Source: Pseudorhodobacter turbinis | GTDB taxonomy: Bacteria > Pseudomonadota > Alphaproteobacteria > Rhodobacterales > Rhodobacteraceae | Assembly: GCF_005234135.1 (NCBI RefSeq) | Contig: NZ_CP039965.1 | Coordinates: 744,001-808,000 of the forward strand | DNA: 64,000 nt | Direction: 5' to 3' | Shown: piece by piece, positions 1-9,249 of the stretch | Layout of the letters: each line of letters opens with the position of its first letter | Position numbering within the stretch: position 1 is the first letter of the stretch | The notes under the pieces: generated by a model | The model's input: only the letters and a program-made list of their open reading frames with translations | Told to the model about the DNA's origin: nothing | Databases searched by the model: none | Translations under genes and position numbers: made by a program

Positions 1-474
1 GATCGTGCCGTACCGGGGCACTGGGAAGGGGACCTTATTGGCGGATCCAAGAACAGCTATGTCGCGACGCTTGTTGAGCGGCATTCTCGGTACGTGATGC
101 TGGTGAAAGTCGCGAACAAGGGCACCAAGAGTGTCATCACGGCATTGATCAAGTCGGCACAATACCTGCCACGCGAGTTGTACAAATCTCTCACGTGGGA
201 TCGCGGAAAAGAGCTCGCGGATCATCCGCGCTTCACGCTGGCCACGGATGTTGATGTCTACTTTTGCGATCCTCAGTCACCGTGGCAACGCGGATCGAAC
301 GAAAATACCAACCGGCTTTTGAGGCAGTATTTACCACACGGAACCGACCTGTACGTCCATTCCCAAGCAAAACTCAGCGCTATCGCAAGGCAACTCAACG
401 AACGACCTCGCAAGACCTTGCAATATCAAACGCCAGCAGAGAAGTTCGCACAGTGTGTTGCATCGACCGGTTGA
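1..474 (+). CDS. IS30-family transposase, C-terminal part (cut by window edge)
   Basis: The frame is open from base 1, so the gene begins outside the window. The retained part is the DDE integrase core of an IS30-type transposase. GHWEGDLI carries the first catalytic Asp (about base 31), WDRGKE the second (about base 199), and the Glu of NENTNRLLRQYLP lies near base 301. The last part reads NERPRKTLQYQTPAEKF, typical of the family C-terminus. A TGA stop ends it. The visible part has no frameshift, so the gene may be intact upstream. Confidence 0.85.
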   Translation, partial: DRAVPGHWEGDLIGGSKNSYVATLVERHSRYVMLVKVANKGTKSVITALIKSAQYLPRELYKSLTWDRGKELADHPRFTLATDVDVYFCDPQSPWQRGSNENTNRLLRQYLPHGTDLYVHSQAKLSAIARQLNERPRKTLQYQTPAEKFAQCVASTG

Positions 475-543
475 GATCACCGCCCAAACTTACCATTATT
501 CTGTAGCGCAGCTAAAGCCCTCTTTGACGCGCCGATGCGAAGC

Positions 544-1728
544 CTACGCGACGAGGATTGTATTCGTATTGGATTGAACTGACGATTTCGCCAAGCGCAT
601 CTGCTCGACCTCATATTTCTCCAACGCTGCATCCACGTTCCATTTCTTGATTTCCTTGGCGATGAGTTTTCCCTTTTCCTTGAAGTGTTCGAAAATGCGG
701 CGTTTGACTGCGCCAACGGTCAGACATTCCCGTGCAGGTGGGCCATTCAGGGCCACGTCTGGCGTCAGCGCAGGTCCGTAGATATCGATCAGCGCGTTAC
801 GTTCGACGGTTTGCAATCCGTTCAAGACCATAGGCCCGAGCAGTAGGGATTCCGACAAACAGCCGTTGGCGGTTACAACTTCATGGCGGTCGCAGGCGAA
901 ATGAACCCATGTTATTTTGGCCTTGCTCTGCATGTGGCGGATGCCCTGCACACTTGTCAGCGATTTCGCGGGCGCAAACGCCTCGGTGGCAAAGACCTGA
1001 TGCAACTGTCCGACCCCGCCGACAAGGATGCGGTGTTGCGGCGATACGATCAAGTCATGGGACGGAAGACCGTACCCGAGGGAGCCAGCCTTGATTTGGA
1101 CTGGTTTTTCATTAACTTCGGCGTCGTCCAACGAGTGCTCGCCTTGGTGAGTCCAGCGGATTGGCTGAGGACCGTGGTCGCGGGTAATGACCATATCTCC
1201 GGGCTCAAGCGCTTCAACTGCTCGCGGACCGTCAGGTGTGTCGATTAAAGTTCCTGGTGCATAACACGGAGGAACGTCCGCAAGCGAGGCATAGGATGGC
1301 GTATTGCCCTGTGGAGCATCACTGTCTGGCGCATTATCCTCCGAGTCCATCTTAGTTGTTTGGGAATAAGTCAGACTGGGATCCAGAGGCGCGCTGACCA
1401 GGTAACCGACATGCTTGCCTGCTATCTCCACTTTTTCGATCCAGATCGGCCCCGTCGCTGAGTTGGAAACGGCGTAAAATTCTTCGGCATAGACCTGCCC
1501 GCTTGCGACGGGCGAGCCATTCATATCCGTGACTGTTGCAAACTGGTTGGCGTCGTTGCCGGTTTCGTCATCGAAGTTGTCCCCGCCCATATAGGCGTCA
1601 TCGTCGCTTATGGAAAACTGAACCCTATGCAGGTCTTGGTCGTAGTCCGGCCGAAGCGACCACGAATTATTAACAGAATCGTAGACCAACGAGTCAGTCG
1701 AATAGCCGATGAATGAGTATGTGGGCAT
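544..1728 (-). CDS. Hint-domain (hedgehog/intein-like) protein
   Basis: A 394-residue protein. I chose the ATG at 1728 because AAGGA lies eight bases upstream; an in-frame ATG at 1803 has no comparable site. Residues 1-150 are acidic and Asp/Asn-rich with no recognised fold. From residue 155 the sequence CYAPGTLIDTPDGPRAVEALEPGDMV starts a Hint_2-type domain, with the Cys at the autocatalytic position, followed by DLIVSPQHRILV. Such proteins are common in Rhodobacteraceae, often as large secreted or surface proteins, and their role is mostly unknown. No signal peptide is obvious. It stands alone between IS remnants. Family is fairly sure, function unknown. Confidence 0.75.
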   Translation of the reverse strand: MPTYSFIGYSTDSLVYDSVNNSWSLRPDYDQDLHRVQFSISDDDAYMGGDNFDDETGNDANQFATVTDMNGSPVASGQVYAEEFYAVSNSATGPIWIEKVEIAGKHVGYLVSAPLDPSLTYSQTTKMDSEDNAPDSDAPQGNTPSYASLADVPPCYAPGTLIDTPDGPRAVEALEPGDMVITRDHGPQPIRWTHQGEHSLDDAEVNEKPVQIKAGSLGYGLPSHDLIVSPQHRILVGGVGQLHQVFATEAFAPAKSLTSVQGIRHMQSKAKITWVHFACDRHEVVTANGCLSESLLLGPMVLNGLQTVERNALIDIYGPALTPDVALNGPPARECLTVGAVKRRIFEHFKEKGKLIAKEIKKWNVDAALEKYEVEQMRLAKSSVQSNTNTILVA

Positions 1729-2007
1729 CGGGCAGTCCTTTTGCGTCGTGTGAATCCCTTGGTACGGCTTAAGCAAGAAGGAAGAATGAAGCCGAGGCAC
1801 CAAATGGCCTCAATTTTACGCAGTACGAGCTAAAGATTCGAAAATGAAATCGTTAGCACGGTTGAAGGGAGAGCTGGGTCCGGGGAAGTAGAACGCCCGA
1901 GAGGTGCGGGGCGAAGAATGGCCGCTGTAGGGAGTGAACCTGGATTATCCGGCGAGGGAGCTGGACATTGCGGATTTGATTAGAACGGCGTTTGCAGTCG
2001 CGAGCGG

Positions 2008-2270
2008 CTTTGTTGCACAAATCGGCCTGAGGTCACACTTCCCCTAACCCCAGACGGATTTAGCCTACGACCACTGTATGGGGTATGCCGAGAGCTGTGA
2101 AGCCATTTAGGATCGCTGCGCGGATTTGGATCTCCGCAACCTGACGATCGAAGTCACGCGCGGAGAGGCGTTGACCGAGCAGTTTCATACAATGCATCCG
2201 CTGCCCGGCAGGGTTATGCGAAGCATGAGCCCGAAAGGGTTTGTCTCGACGCGGCTCCGGCGGTAAGGGG
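2008..2270 (-). mobile_element. IS5-family remnant #1 (3' end only)
   Basis: Reading on the minus strand, this matches the last part of the IS5 transposase also found at 10908-11501, 18575-19254 and 29774-30809 (MHC-MKLLGQ through to the ALGIP region), plus the right terminal repeat GGCTTTGTTGCACAAATC near 2008. The first three quarters of the element are missing. It is the most diverged of the four copies. It carries the shared 41 bp hairpin at 2199-2239, which breaks the frame between the VETK and MHCMK blocks. Confidence 0.75.
2199..2239 (+). repeat. Hairpin insert HP1 (41 bp)
   Basis: Order is CTGCCC, GGCAG, left stem GGTTATGC, loop GAA, right stem GCATGAGCC, CGAAA, GGG. It interrupts the IS5 transposase at a fixed site, and identical copies occur at 11100-11140, 19165-19205 and 30576-30616. 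It belongs to the hairpin family described in the findings. Confidence 0.8.
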
Positions 2271-2486
2271 CGGTGTTGGAGTGGAGTGCTGAATGCTCAT
2301 GGGAAAACCCTCTGTCAATCGAGGCAAAATCACCTCAACCAACAGCACACACCCAACATCTCAAATCGCGAAACAAATCCCAACTCAGCGCAACACCAGA
2401 AACAAGCGCCCATATCGCGGAGCGATTTAGTGCCTGGGCGCAAAAACTATCTGTTCGTTGGATCACAAACCGGCGGTCGCGCAGGG

Positions 2487-2762
2487 GCGTGGTTCCGATA
2501 ATGCCGTGGTCAGGACTGTTGCCGACCAACATTGAGCACGCCTATGAGATAGGCACATCGGAATTGCATTTGAACCAGCATCATGTTGGCAGCCAAGCGC
2601 TGCCCACGGACCGAAGCATGCACCCGGGATGATCTCCGACGAAGGCCGCGGCGAAAGCAGAACGGCTCAGAAAGCAACTGTCATCAAATCTGCAACTATG
2701 CGGTCGGATGCGTATGTCAAAAAGCACTTGACTGAGACGTCCCCGTTAGCGAAGGCCTGAAC
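2487..2762 (+). repeat. Orphan IS1111/IS110-type right end
   Basis: About 275 bp, roughly 90% identical by eye to 41414-41692, the non-coding stretch just downstream of the IS110-family transposase at 40325-41356. Here there is no transposase beside it. In IS1111-group elements the long non-coding end encodes the bridge RNA that guides recombination, so this may be a stranded bridge-RNA end. The flanking 2271-2486 shows no gene I can support. Confidence 0.6.
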
Positions 2763-2844
2763 CTTGGCGTTGGGTGTAAGGACTATGCCAAACACAGTGG
2801 TAGTTTGAAAATTGCCCAACCACGTCGAAACGGGATAACAGGCA

Positions 2845-3909
2845 TTACGACCCGCCCCATGTTCGCTCCAACACCGCAAGCCAGTTTTCATGGCAAATCT
2901 TAGCGAGGATGGCATCGTCATAACCATGGCTGCGCAGCGCGTCTTGTAGGGCATGTTGCCCTGTTACATCGCCTATCCCTTTGGGCAATGTTGCGCCGTC
3001 GAAATCAGATCCAAGCCCGACATGATCTTCGCCCAGCCGCTCAATGAGATGGTCCATATGGCGCAAGATCGGTTCCCATCCCATATCGGCGCCCTCTTTA
3101 CCGTCAGGATGCAAAAAGCCGCTGGCATAGTTTAGCCCGACCATGCCACCGCTATCACGGATCATCGCCAGCTGCCGGTCTGTCAAGTTGCGGGTGGAGG
3201 GGGTCACCGCATGGGCGTTTGAATGGGTCGCAACAAGTGGCGCGTCTGAAAGTCGGGCGACATCATTAAACCCCACCTCGTTCAAATGGCTCAGGTCCAG
3301 CATGATGCGCATTTCATTACAGGCGCGGACCAAATCTTTACCTGCATCCGTCAGGCCCGGACCCGTATCGGGGGAGCCGGGAAACTTGAACGGCACGCCA
3401 TGACCAAAGGCCGTAGGTCGCGACCAAACCGGCCCGAGAGAGCGCAAACCCATCGCATGATATAGCGGCAATTCGTCCAGAGAGGGGCTGATCGCCTCGG
3501 CGCCTTCCATATGCATGATCGCGGCTATCTTGCCTTTTGCCATGGCATCACGGATTTGAACAACCGTGGTACAGAGCGCGAAATCATCAGGTGCAGCACG
3601 CTGCATCCACAATAGGTGCCCCGCCATCGCAAGCGCCGTGGGCTGTGCGATATGGGCCGGGATAGGGTCCGGCAGCGGCACCTCAAACGGTGGGTTTTGC
3701 ATCATCTCTTGAAAATCAGGCGCGTCATGCGCCATGGGCGACGGGATATAGATCGCAAAGAACCCGCCTGCAAAGCTGCCCTTGCGCATACGTGGCAAGT
3801 CAAGATGGCCCGTGCCATCACCCTTGAGCCAGATATCCTCTCGCCGTTCGGGGTCCTTTAAAAGCCGGAGCAGAAAGTCGTTATGGCCGTCGAAAACCGG
3901 ATGATACAT
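2845..3909 (-). CDS. Membrane-type dipeptidase, peptidase family M19
   Basis: A 354-residue zinc dipeptidase of the renal-dipeptidase type, full length for the family. The metal and active-site residues are visible: H9 and D11 in FDGHND, bridging E135 in HMEGAEA, H208 in LDLSHLN, H229 in VATHSNAH, and Asp in GSDFDG near 302-304. No signal peptide is seen, so cytoplasmic action is likely. It is the last gene of the minus-strand peptide importer operon, 47 bases after the second ATPase gene. The natural reading is that it hydrolyses dipeptides brought in by that importer. The substrate, L- or D-containing, cannot be told from sequence. Confidence 0.88.
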   Translation of the reverse strand: MYHPVFDGHNDFLLRLLKDPERREDIWLKGDGTGHLDLPRMRKGSFAGGFFAIYIPSPMAHDAPDFQEMMQNPPFEVPLPDPIPAHIAQPTALAMAGHLLWMQRAAPDDFALCTTVVQIRDAMAKGKIAAIMHMEGAEAISPSLDELPLYHAMGLRSLGPVWSRPTAFGHGVPFKFPGSPDTGPGLTDAGKDLVRACNEMRIMLDLSHLNEVGFNDVARLSDAPLVATHSNAHAVTPSTRNLTDRQLAMIRDSGGMVGLNYASGFLHPDGKEGADMGWEPILRHMDHLIERLGEDHVGLGSDFDGATLPKGIGDVTGQHALQDALRSHGYDDAILAKICHENWLAVLERTWGGS

Positions 3910-3956
3910 GAAGAAAGACCTGTTTAATTACTGGTTTTTGGGGTGCGGGGTAAGGG

Positions 3957-4712
3957 TTAGCCTTCAAGCATACGGTCCGCACTCGCGTCGAAAAGGGTGC
4001 GGGCATAGTCGGTTTGCATCTGGGCACCGGCAAGTTGATCGCGGGTCAGTTCTTCAACCGCGCTGCCCTGTTGCATCACAAGAATGCGATCGCACATATG
4101 GTCGATGACCGCCAAATCGTGACTGACCATCAGGAAGGTCAAGCCGCGTTCGTTGCGCAAACGGGACAGAAGATTCAGGGTTTCCGCCTGCACCGATGCA
4201 TCCAGCGCCGAGGTCGGCTCATCCAGCAGCAAGATCGACGGCTCCAACATCAGTGCGCGCGCAATCGCAACCCGCTGGCGTTGACCACCCGAAAGTTGGT
4301 GCGGATAGCGGAAGCGAAAGCTGGTCGGCAGGCCAACATCGGTCAGCGCCTGAATAACGCGGGCGTCGCTGTCTTTGATCCCGTGGATCGCCAGCGGTTC
4401 CGACAGGGTGCGGTCAATCGTGTGGCGCGGGTGGATCGAGGCATAGGGATCCTGGAAGACCATCTGGACCTGACGCACAAAATCGCGGCTGCGGGGGGCG
4501 GTCAAAGGCTGCCCGTCAATGCGGATCGAGCCGGCACTGATAGGTGCGAGCCCGCAGATCGCGCGCAGGATGGTCGATTTTCCCGACCCGCTTTCCCCCA
4601 CCAAGCCATAGCTTTCATGCAAGCCAACAGACAGGCTGACGTTCTCTACGGCGCGGACCTTGCGCCCTTTGGCAGTATAGGTGACGGATAGGTTTTCAAC
4701 TTCAATCAGCAT
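3957..4712 (-). CDS. Peptide ABC importer, ATPase (DppF/OppF-like)
   Basis: A 251-residue ABC ATPase. Walker A GESGSGKST is at 39-47, the signature LSGGQ at 140-144 and Walker B LLLDEP at 161-166. The start at 4712 (MLIEVENL) lies one base after the TAA of the preceding ATPase gene, which points to translational coupling; an in-frame ATG at 4751 would run back into that gene. The protein is shorter than usual DppF and lacks the C-terminal cysteine-rich oligopeptide extension seen in the second importer at 25585-27575. It should act with the ATPase at 4714-5544 as a heterodimer under the two permeases. Confidence 0.88.
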   Translation of the reverse strand: MLIEVENLSVTYTAKGRKVRAVENVSLSVGLHESYGLVGESGSGKSTILRAICGLAPISAGSIRIDGQPLTAPRSRDFVRQVQMVFQDPYASIHPRHTIDRTLSEPLAIHGIKDSDARVIQALTDVGLPTSFRFRYPHQLSGGQRQRVAIARALMLEPSILLLDEPTSALDASVQAETLNLLSRLRNERGLTFLMVSHDLAVIDHMCDRILVMQQGSAVEELTRDQLAGAQMQTDYARTLFDASADRMLEG

Positions 4713-4713
4713 T

Positions 4714-5544
4714 TTACGTTGCCCATTCTGCATCGCGATCAAGCCCGGCAAGCGGGGCGCGATTGCCGCCGATCCGTGGCAGGCAGTTCAGCAAACCTTG
4801 TGTATAGGGGTGTTTGGCGTGCATCAGATCTTTCGCTGCCAACTCCTCTACCACGCGGCCTTTGTACATCACCAAAACGCGGTCACAAAAACGCCCGACC
4901 AGACGCAAATCATGCGAGATAAAGATCAGCCCCATGCCGCGCGTTTTCACCAGATTATCAAGAATGGACAGGATTTCCGCCTGAACCGTAACGTCCAGTG
5001 CCGAGGTCGGCTCATCCGCGATCAGTAAATCAGGGTCAGGGATCAGCATCATCGCGATCATTACACGCTGGCCCATGCCGCCCGACAGCTCATGCGGATA
5101 GGCGTCCATCACGCGTTCAGGGTCGCGGATTTGCACAGCCTCCAGCGCGGCGATGGCCTTGATGCGGGCCTCTGCCTTTGACATCCGGTCGCGCTGGCGC
5201 AGGCCTTCGGTCAATTGTGCGCCGATCCGCATGACCGGATTTAGCGAGTATTTCGGGTCTTGCATCACCATCGCGATACGTTGCCCGCGCAGCGCGCGCA
5301 TTTCCTTTTGACTGGCTCCGATCAAGTCGATGCCGTCAAACACCATCTCATCCGCGCTGATATGGCCCGGCGGGCGGATCAACCGCAGCACCGAACGTCC
5401 CGTCATGGTTTTCCCGGACCCGCTTTCACCGACAATCCCCAACCGTTCGCGCCCAAGCGAGAATGACACGCCGCGAACCGCCTCCACCACGCCGGTTTCG
5501 GTGTCGAAATTAACACGCAGATTCTTAACTGAAAGAAGGGTCAT
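4714..5544 (-). CDS. Peptide ABC importer, ATPase (DppD/OppD-like)
   Basis: A 276-residue ABC ATPase with Walker A GESGSGKT near residue 37, LSGGMGQR signature and [13 protein letters not shown]alker B. The sequence [12 protein letters not shown] near the end is the start of the oligopeptide-type extension, but the later cysteine-rich part is missing. Its start overlaps the permease stop by four bases (ATGA). It is the fourth gene of the importer operon 9149-2845. Substrate is inferred from the dipeptidase at the operon end. Confidence 0.88.
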   Translation of the reverse strand: MTLLSVKNLRVNFDTETGVVEAVRGVSFSLGRERLGIVGESGSGKTMTGRSVLRLIRPPGHISADEMVFDGIDLIGASQKEMRALRGQRIAMVMQDPKYSLNPVMRIGAQLTEGLRQRDRMSKAEARIKAIAALEAVQIRDPERVMDAYPHELSGGMGQRVMIAMMLIPDPDLLIADEPTSALDVTVQAEILSILDNLVKTRGMGLIFISHDLRLVGRFCDRVLVMYKGRVVEELAAKDLMHAKHPYTQGLLNCLPRIGGNRAPLAGLDRDAEWAT

Positions 5545-6446
5545 TTGCCACTATTCCTTGGGTCCAGTACATCGCGCAACCCGTCGCCCAAAAGGTTAAA
5601 GCCAAGCGAGACGATGAAAATGGCAAGGCCCGGCACCGTCGCGACCCACCACTGTTCAAACAACAGTTTGCGCCCCGACGAAATCATCAGCCCCCATTCC
5701 GGCAAGGGCGGCTGCACGCCAAGGCCCAAAAAGCCCAGACCGGCAGCGATCAAAATCACCCCTGCCATATCAAGCGTGACGCGGATAATGACAGACGGCA
5801 GGCACATCGGCATCACATGGCCCCAGATGATCCGCCCCGACCCCGCCCCTTGCAAACCAACTGCCGCGATATAGTCCGAGGTGCGAACCGTCAGCGTTTC
5901 CGCCCGCGCCACACGCGCATAGGGTGGCCATGCGGTCAGGGCGATGGCCAGCACCGCGTTTTCAATCCCCGGCCCCATCACCGCGATCAGTGCAAGCGCA
6001 AGGATAAGACGCGGGAAGGCAAGGAAGATATCGGTAATGCGCATCAGGATCTGATCCGTCCAGCCGCCGAAATACCCCGCCACGGTGCCAACCAACAACC
6101 CCAGAACCGGGGCAGTAACGGCGACCAGCGACACAATATAAAGCGTAATCCGGCTGCCAAACAAAATCCGGCTAAGCATGTCACGACCAAAATCATCGGT
6201 GCCAAATAAATGGCCCGGCGACAACGGTGGCAGCAGGCGACGGCCCAAATCCTGCTCCAATGGGTCATAGGGTGCCAGCCATGGCGCAAAAGCGGCGACG
6301 AAAAGCAGCGCCAGAATGATTGCAAGCCCGGTCATCGCCAGTGGATTGCGCCGCATCCGCAGCCACGCCAAATACCATTGCCCCAGCCGTGCCTGCATCC
6401 GCGAGGACGGGTTCTGGTCGCGCAAATATGTAAAGACAGCCATCAC
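5541..6446 (-). CDS. Peptide ABC importer, inner-membrane permease (DppC-like)
   Basis: A 301-residue permease of the binding-protein-dependent type. The N-terminal helix near residues 35-60 is followed by the family block HLFGTDDFGRDMLSR, then several further hydrophobic segments. The EAA-type loop that contacts the ATPase is visible around RVARAETLTVRTSDYIAAV. It overlaps both neighbours by four bases, as expected in a coupled operon. It should pair with the DppB-like protein at 6443-7504. Confidence 0.9.
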   Translation of the reverse strand: MMAVFTYLRDQNPSSRMQARLGQWYLAWLRMRRNPLAMTGLAIILALLFVAAFAPWLAPYDPLEQDLGRRLLPPLSPGHLFGTDDFGRDMLSRILFGSRITLYIVSLVAVTAPVLGLLVGTVAGYFGGWTDQILMRITDIFLAFPRLILALALIAVMGPGIENAVLAIALTAWPPYARVARAETLTVRTSDYIAAVGLQGAGSGRIIWGHVMPMCLPSVIIRVTLDMAGVILIAAGLGFLGLGVQPPLPEWGLMISSGRKLLFEQWWVATVPGLAIFIVSLGFNLLGDGLRDVLDPRNSGK

Positions 6447-7504
6447 CGCGCCCTCGGATCAACAAGTCGGTACAAGATATCCGACAGCATGTTCAGCGTT
6501 ACAAACACCGCCCCCACAACCACAGTCCCGCCCAAAACCGCAGGCATATCAGCGGAAAACAAAGAGTCGGTGATATAACGCCCCAACCCGGGCCACGCAA
6601 AAATAGTCTCGGTCAAAACCGAACCTTCCAGCAGGTAGGCATAGGACAAGGCGATCACGGTAATCAGCGGCACCATCACGTTTTTCAGGGCATGCACCCA
6701 GATCACACGGTATTCCGGCATGCCCTTGACGCGCGCCGTCGTAATATATTCTTGCCCCAGTTCGTTCATCATAAAGCTGCGCGTCATCCGGCTGATATAG
6801 GCCATAGAGGTGTAGCCCAACAGCGAGGCAGGCAAAATGATATGGCTGATGGCGTTGGCGAACATATCCCAACGCCCGTTCAGCGCGGTATCCAGCAAGA
6901 TCATGCCGGTATATTGGGTCAGATCAAATTCCAGCATCATCTCAAAACCGCTGTCCAGCCGCCCCGGCCCGCCCACCCAGCCAAGAATGCCGTAAAACAG
7001 CAGCAAACCGATCAGCCCCAGCCAGAACACCGGCATAGAATACCCCATCAAACCCACAACCCGCACGATCTGGTCAATCCAGGTTCCGGGTTTGGTGGCG
7101 GCCAAAACGCCCGCAGGCACCCCGACAATGACGCCGATAATTGTGGCAAGCGTTGCCAGTTCCAAGGTGGCGGGGAAATAGCGGGCAATTTCCTGCGCGA
7201 CGGGCCTGCCGGATTTGATCGAATTGCCCAGATCACCGTGCAGCGCGTCCCAGACATAGATGGCGAATTGTTTCCACAACGGCTCATCCAACCCCAAAGC
7301 CAGCCGCACTTCATCATATTGCGCGGTTGTCGCGCGTTCACCGAGCACGGCCAAAACCGGGTCAATCGGCACCACACGGGAGATGACAAAGGTCACCAGA
7401 AGCAGCCCCAACAGAGTGATGGCCAGCGTCAGAATAATGCCTGCAATCTGCTGTAAAAACGCAGGCAAGCGCGAAATACGGGAGGGGTGCGAAGTATCTG
7501 TCAT
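6443..7504 (-). CDS. Peptide ABC importer, inner-membrane permease (DppB-like)
   Basis: A 353-residue permease. An N-terminal transmembrane helix (about residues 20-48) is followed by the family block around DPVLAVLGERAT and LGLDEPLWKQF. The cytoplasmic EAA-type loop is near ARVKGMPEYRVIWVHALKN. It lies 43 bases after the binding-protein gene, separated by a strong hairpin at 7514-7539. It overlaps the DppC-like gene by four bases. Confidence 0.9.
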   Translation of the reverse strand: MTDTSHPSRISRLPAFLQQIAGIILTLAITLLGLLLVTFVISRVVPIDPVLAVLGERATTAQYDEVRLALGLDEPLWKQFAIYVWDALHGDLGNSIKSGRPVAQEIARYFPATLELATLATIIGVIVGVPAGVLAATKPGTWIDQIVRVVGLMGYSMPVFWLGLIGLLLFYGILGWVGGPGRLDSGFEMMLEFDLTQYTGMILLDTALNGRWDMFANAISHIILPASLLGYTSMAYISRMTRSFMMNELGQEYITTARVKGMPEYRVIWVHALKNVMVPLITVIALSYAYLLEGSVLTETIFAWPGLGRYITDSLFSADMPAVLGGTVVVGAVFVTLNMLSDILYRLVDPRAR

Positions 7505-7513
7505 ATAAATAGC

Positions 7514-7539
7514 GGCGGGCGGCCAAAAAACCGCCCGCC
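7514..7539 (-). terminator. Intercistronic hairpin after the binding-protein gene
   Basis: GGCGGGCGG and CCGCCCGCC form a perfect 9 bp stem with an 8-base A-rich loop. It sits between the binding-protein stop and the DppB start. No U-tract follows on the minus strand, so partial attenuation or 3'-end protection of the binding-protein message is more likely than full termination. Confidence 0.65.
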
Positions 7540-7547
7540 TGCTGTGC

Positions 7548-9149
7548 TTACTTCGTGGCCAGCCAGAACGTCGCCTGATCGGTCGCCCCGCCAGTATAGA
7601 AGCTCTCTACATTCTTGCGCATGGCCGATTGTTCGGCCTGCTGGAACATCACAATAAAGGGCGATGTTTCGCGATGCTTTTGCTGAATTTCTTCGTAAAG
7701 GACCTTACGCTTGGCCGTGTCACGCTCTGTAACGGCTTGCTCCGCCATAGTCATCAGCTCACCGGGATCATAGGCGGTGCGCCATGCCAGATATCCGGTC
7801 AGTTTCGCCTCGTCCGAGTTGTCGGGGTTCATCGCAAAAGTGGAGGCGTTGGTATGCGGGTCAGGATAATCCGGACCCCATGTTTGCACAGTGATTTCGT
7901 GCTGACGGGCGCGGTAAATGCCCAACACCTCGGCCCCGTCACCGACTTTCAGCTCCACCTCAATGCCAGCTTGGCCAAAAGTGTTCTGGATCGACTGGGC
8001 GATGTCCATACGCTCTTGCACGTTGCGCACAGTGATCGAGGTTTTAATCGGCCCGACACCGCTTTCTGCCAACAGCGCCTTGGCCTTTTCAATATCAAGA
8101 CTGTAGGGTGTATCGTCCAGCGCGCCAAGATAGCCTGAGGGCAAGAAGGCCTGATGCACAACCTGCTGACCTTTCAGAAAACTGCCCGCCATACCCTGAT
8201 AATCCACAGCATAGCGCATCGCTTCCAGAACCTTGGGGTTATTGAAAACCTCATTTTTCTGGTTCATCGCAAGGTAGTAAACCTGCCCGCCAACATCATC
8301 CTGCACCTTCAGATCGGCGTTGCCTTCGATGCCCGAAATATCGGTCGGCGTCATTTCACGGCTGATGTCGATATCGCTCTTTTCCAGCAGCAGACGGTTG
8401 GTCGCCGCCTCTGGAATATGGCGGATGAAGACGCGCTTCAACTTGGCATCCCCGCGCCAATAGCCCTCACGCGCCTCCAGAACAACGCTTTCATTCGGCT
8501 TGAACGACCGCAGCGTATAAGCACCTGTACCAGCCGAGTTGGTATTGAGCCACTTGCCACCCATGTCACCACCGTCGTCATGGGACATGACGGTTTCTTT
8601 GTCCACAATGGCACCGGTGGCCGCCGTCAGGCAGTTGTAAAAGAATGTTGGCGCATAGGGTTTGTCAGTGACAATGGTAAGGGTGTCACCATCCGCTGTG
8701 ATTTTTCCCTCAACGTTTTCGGGGGTAAAGCCGAACTGGTTGATAATGAACGCCGGGTTCTTGTTCAGCTTGACGACGCGTTGCAGTGACCATGCCGCAT
8801 CCTCAGCCCGCACTGGATTGCCAGACGAAAAGGTGATGCCCGGCTTCATCTTGAATACATAGGTCAGGCCGTCTTCGGACACATCCCAGCTTTCAGCAAG
8901 GCCGGGCAGCAATTCGCCGGGCTGTTGCGGGTCAAGCTCGATCAGGCTGTCATAGGTGTTGTTGACGATATCAGTGCCCGAAAACTCGAACGCCTCATGC
9001 GGGTCGAGCGAGACGATATCGTCAATCGCATCGGCAATCACGAGCGTATCGGCCGGAGTGTTGGCAAAGAGTGCTGCGGGAGCAACCCCAAGCAAAAGCG
9101 AAGAAAGCGCAAAGGCGCCTAATTTACGAAAAGATGGATCAAAAGACAT
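7548..9149 (-). CDS. Peptide ABC importer, periplasmic binding protein (SBP family 5)
   Basis: A 533-residue solute-binding protein of the DppA/OppA fold. The start at 9149 is preceded by AGGGAG at good spacing; an in-frame ATG 39 bases upstream lacks this. Residues about 8-30 form a Sec signal peptide, cut near ALFANTPADT. The family block GLAESWDVSEDGLTYVFK lies near residue 90. It is first in the operon, ahead of a hairpin that would let it be made in excess. A perfect 10 bp inverted repeat lies upstream (9178-9205). Confidence 0.9.
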   Translation of the reverse strand: MSFDPSFRKLGAFALSSLLLGVAPAALFANTPADTLVIADAIDDIVSLDPHEAFEFSGTDIVNNTYDSLIELDPQQPGELLPGLAESWDVSEDGLTYVFKMKPGITFSSGNPVRAEDAAWSLQRVVKLNKNPAFIINQFGFTPENVEGKITADGDTLTIVTDKPYAPTFFYNCLTAATGAIVDKETVMSHDDGGDMGGKWLNTNSAGTGAYTLRSFKPNESVVLEAREGYWRGDAKLKRVFIRHIPEAATNRLLLEKSDIDISREMTPTDISGIEGNADLKVQDDVGGQVYYLAMNQKNEVFNNPKVLEAMRYAVDYQGMAGSFLKGQQVVHQAFLPSGYLGALDDTPYSLDIEKAKALLAESGVGPIKTSITVRNVQERMDIAQSIQNTFGQAGIEVELKVGDGAEVLGIYRARQHEITVQTWGPDYPDPHTNASTFAMNPDNSDEAKLTGYLAWRTAYDPGELMTMAEQAVTERDTAKRKVLYEEIQQKHRETSPFIVMFQQAEQSAMRKNVESFYTGGATDQATFWLATK

Positions 9150-9177
9150 GATGGACTCCCTATTGTTTTTACTTTCT

Positions 9178-9205
9178 CTGTTCTGCACCCATGACTGCAG
9201 AACAG
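9178..9205. promoter_or_regulatory. Inverted repeat upstream of the peptide importer
   Basis: CTGTTCTGCA, 8 bases, TGCAGAACAG: perfect 10 bp arms, 29-57 bases ahead of the binding-protein ATG. The position fits an operator for a dimeric regulator. No regulator gene is adjacent, so the protein is unknown. Confidence 0.45.
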
Positions 9206-9249
9206 ATTTTTACCAAATGGGCAGCTTTCGTGCCTATTTGTCAAGCGGC

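Noticed and set aside
2273..2632. A 119-codon plus-strand frame (MLEWSAECSWENPLS)
   Set aside because: It crosses the boundary of the repeated IS1111-type end, and the second copy of that end does not keep the frame.
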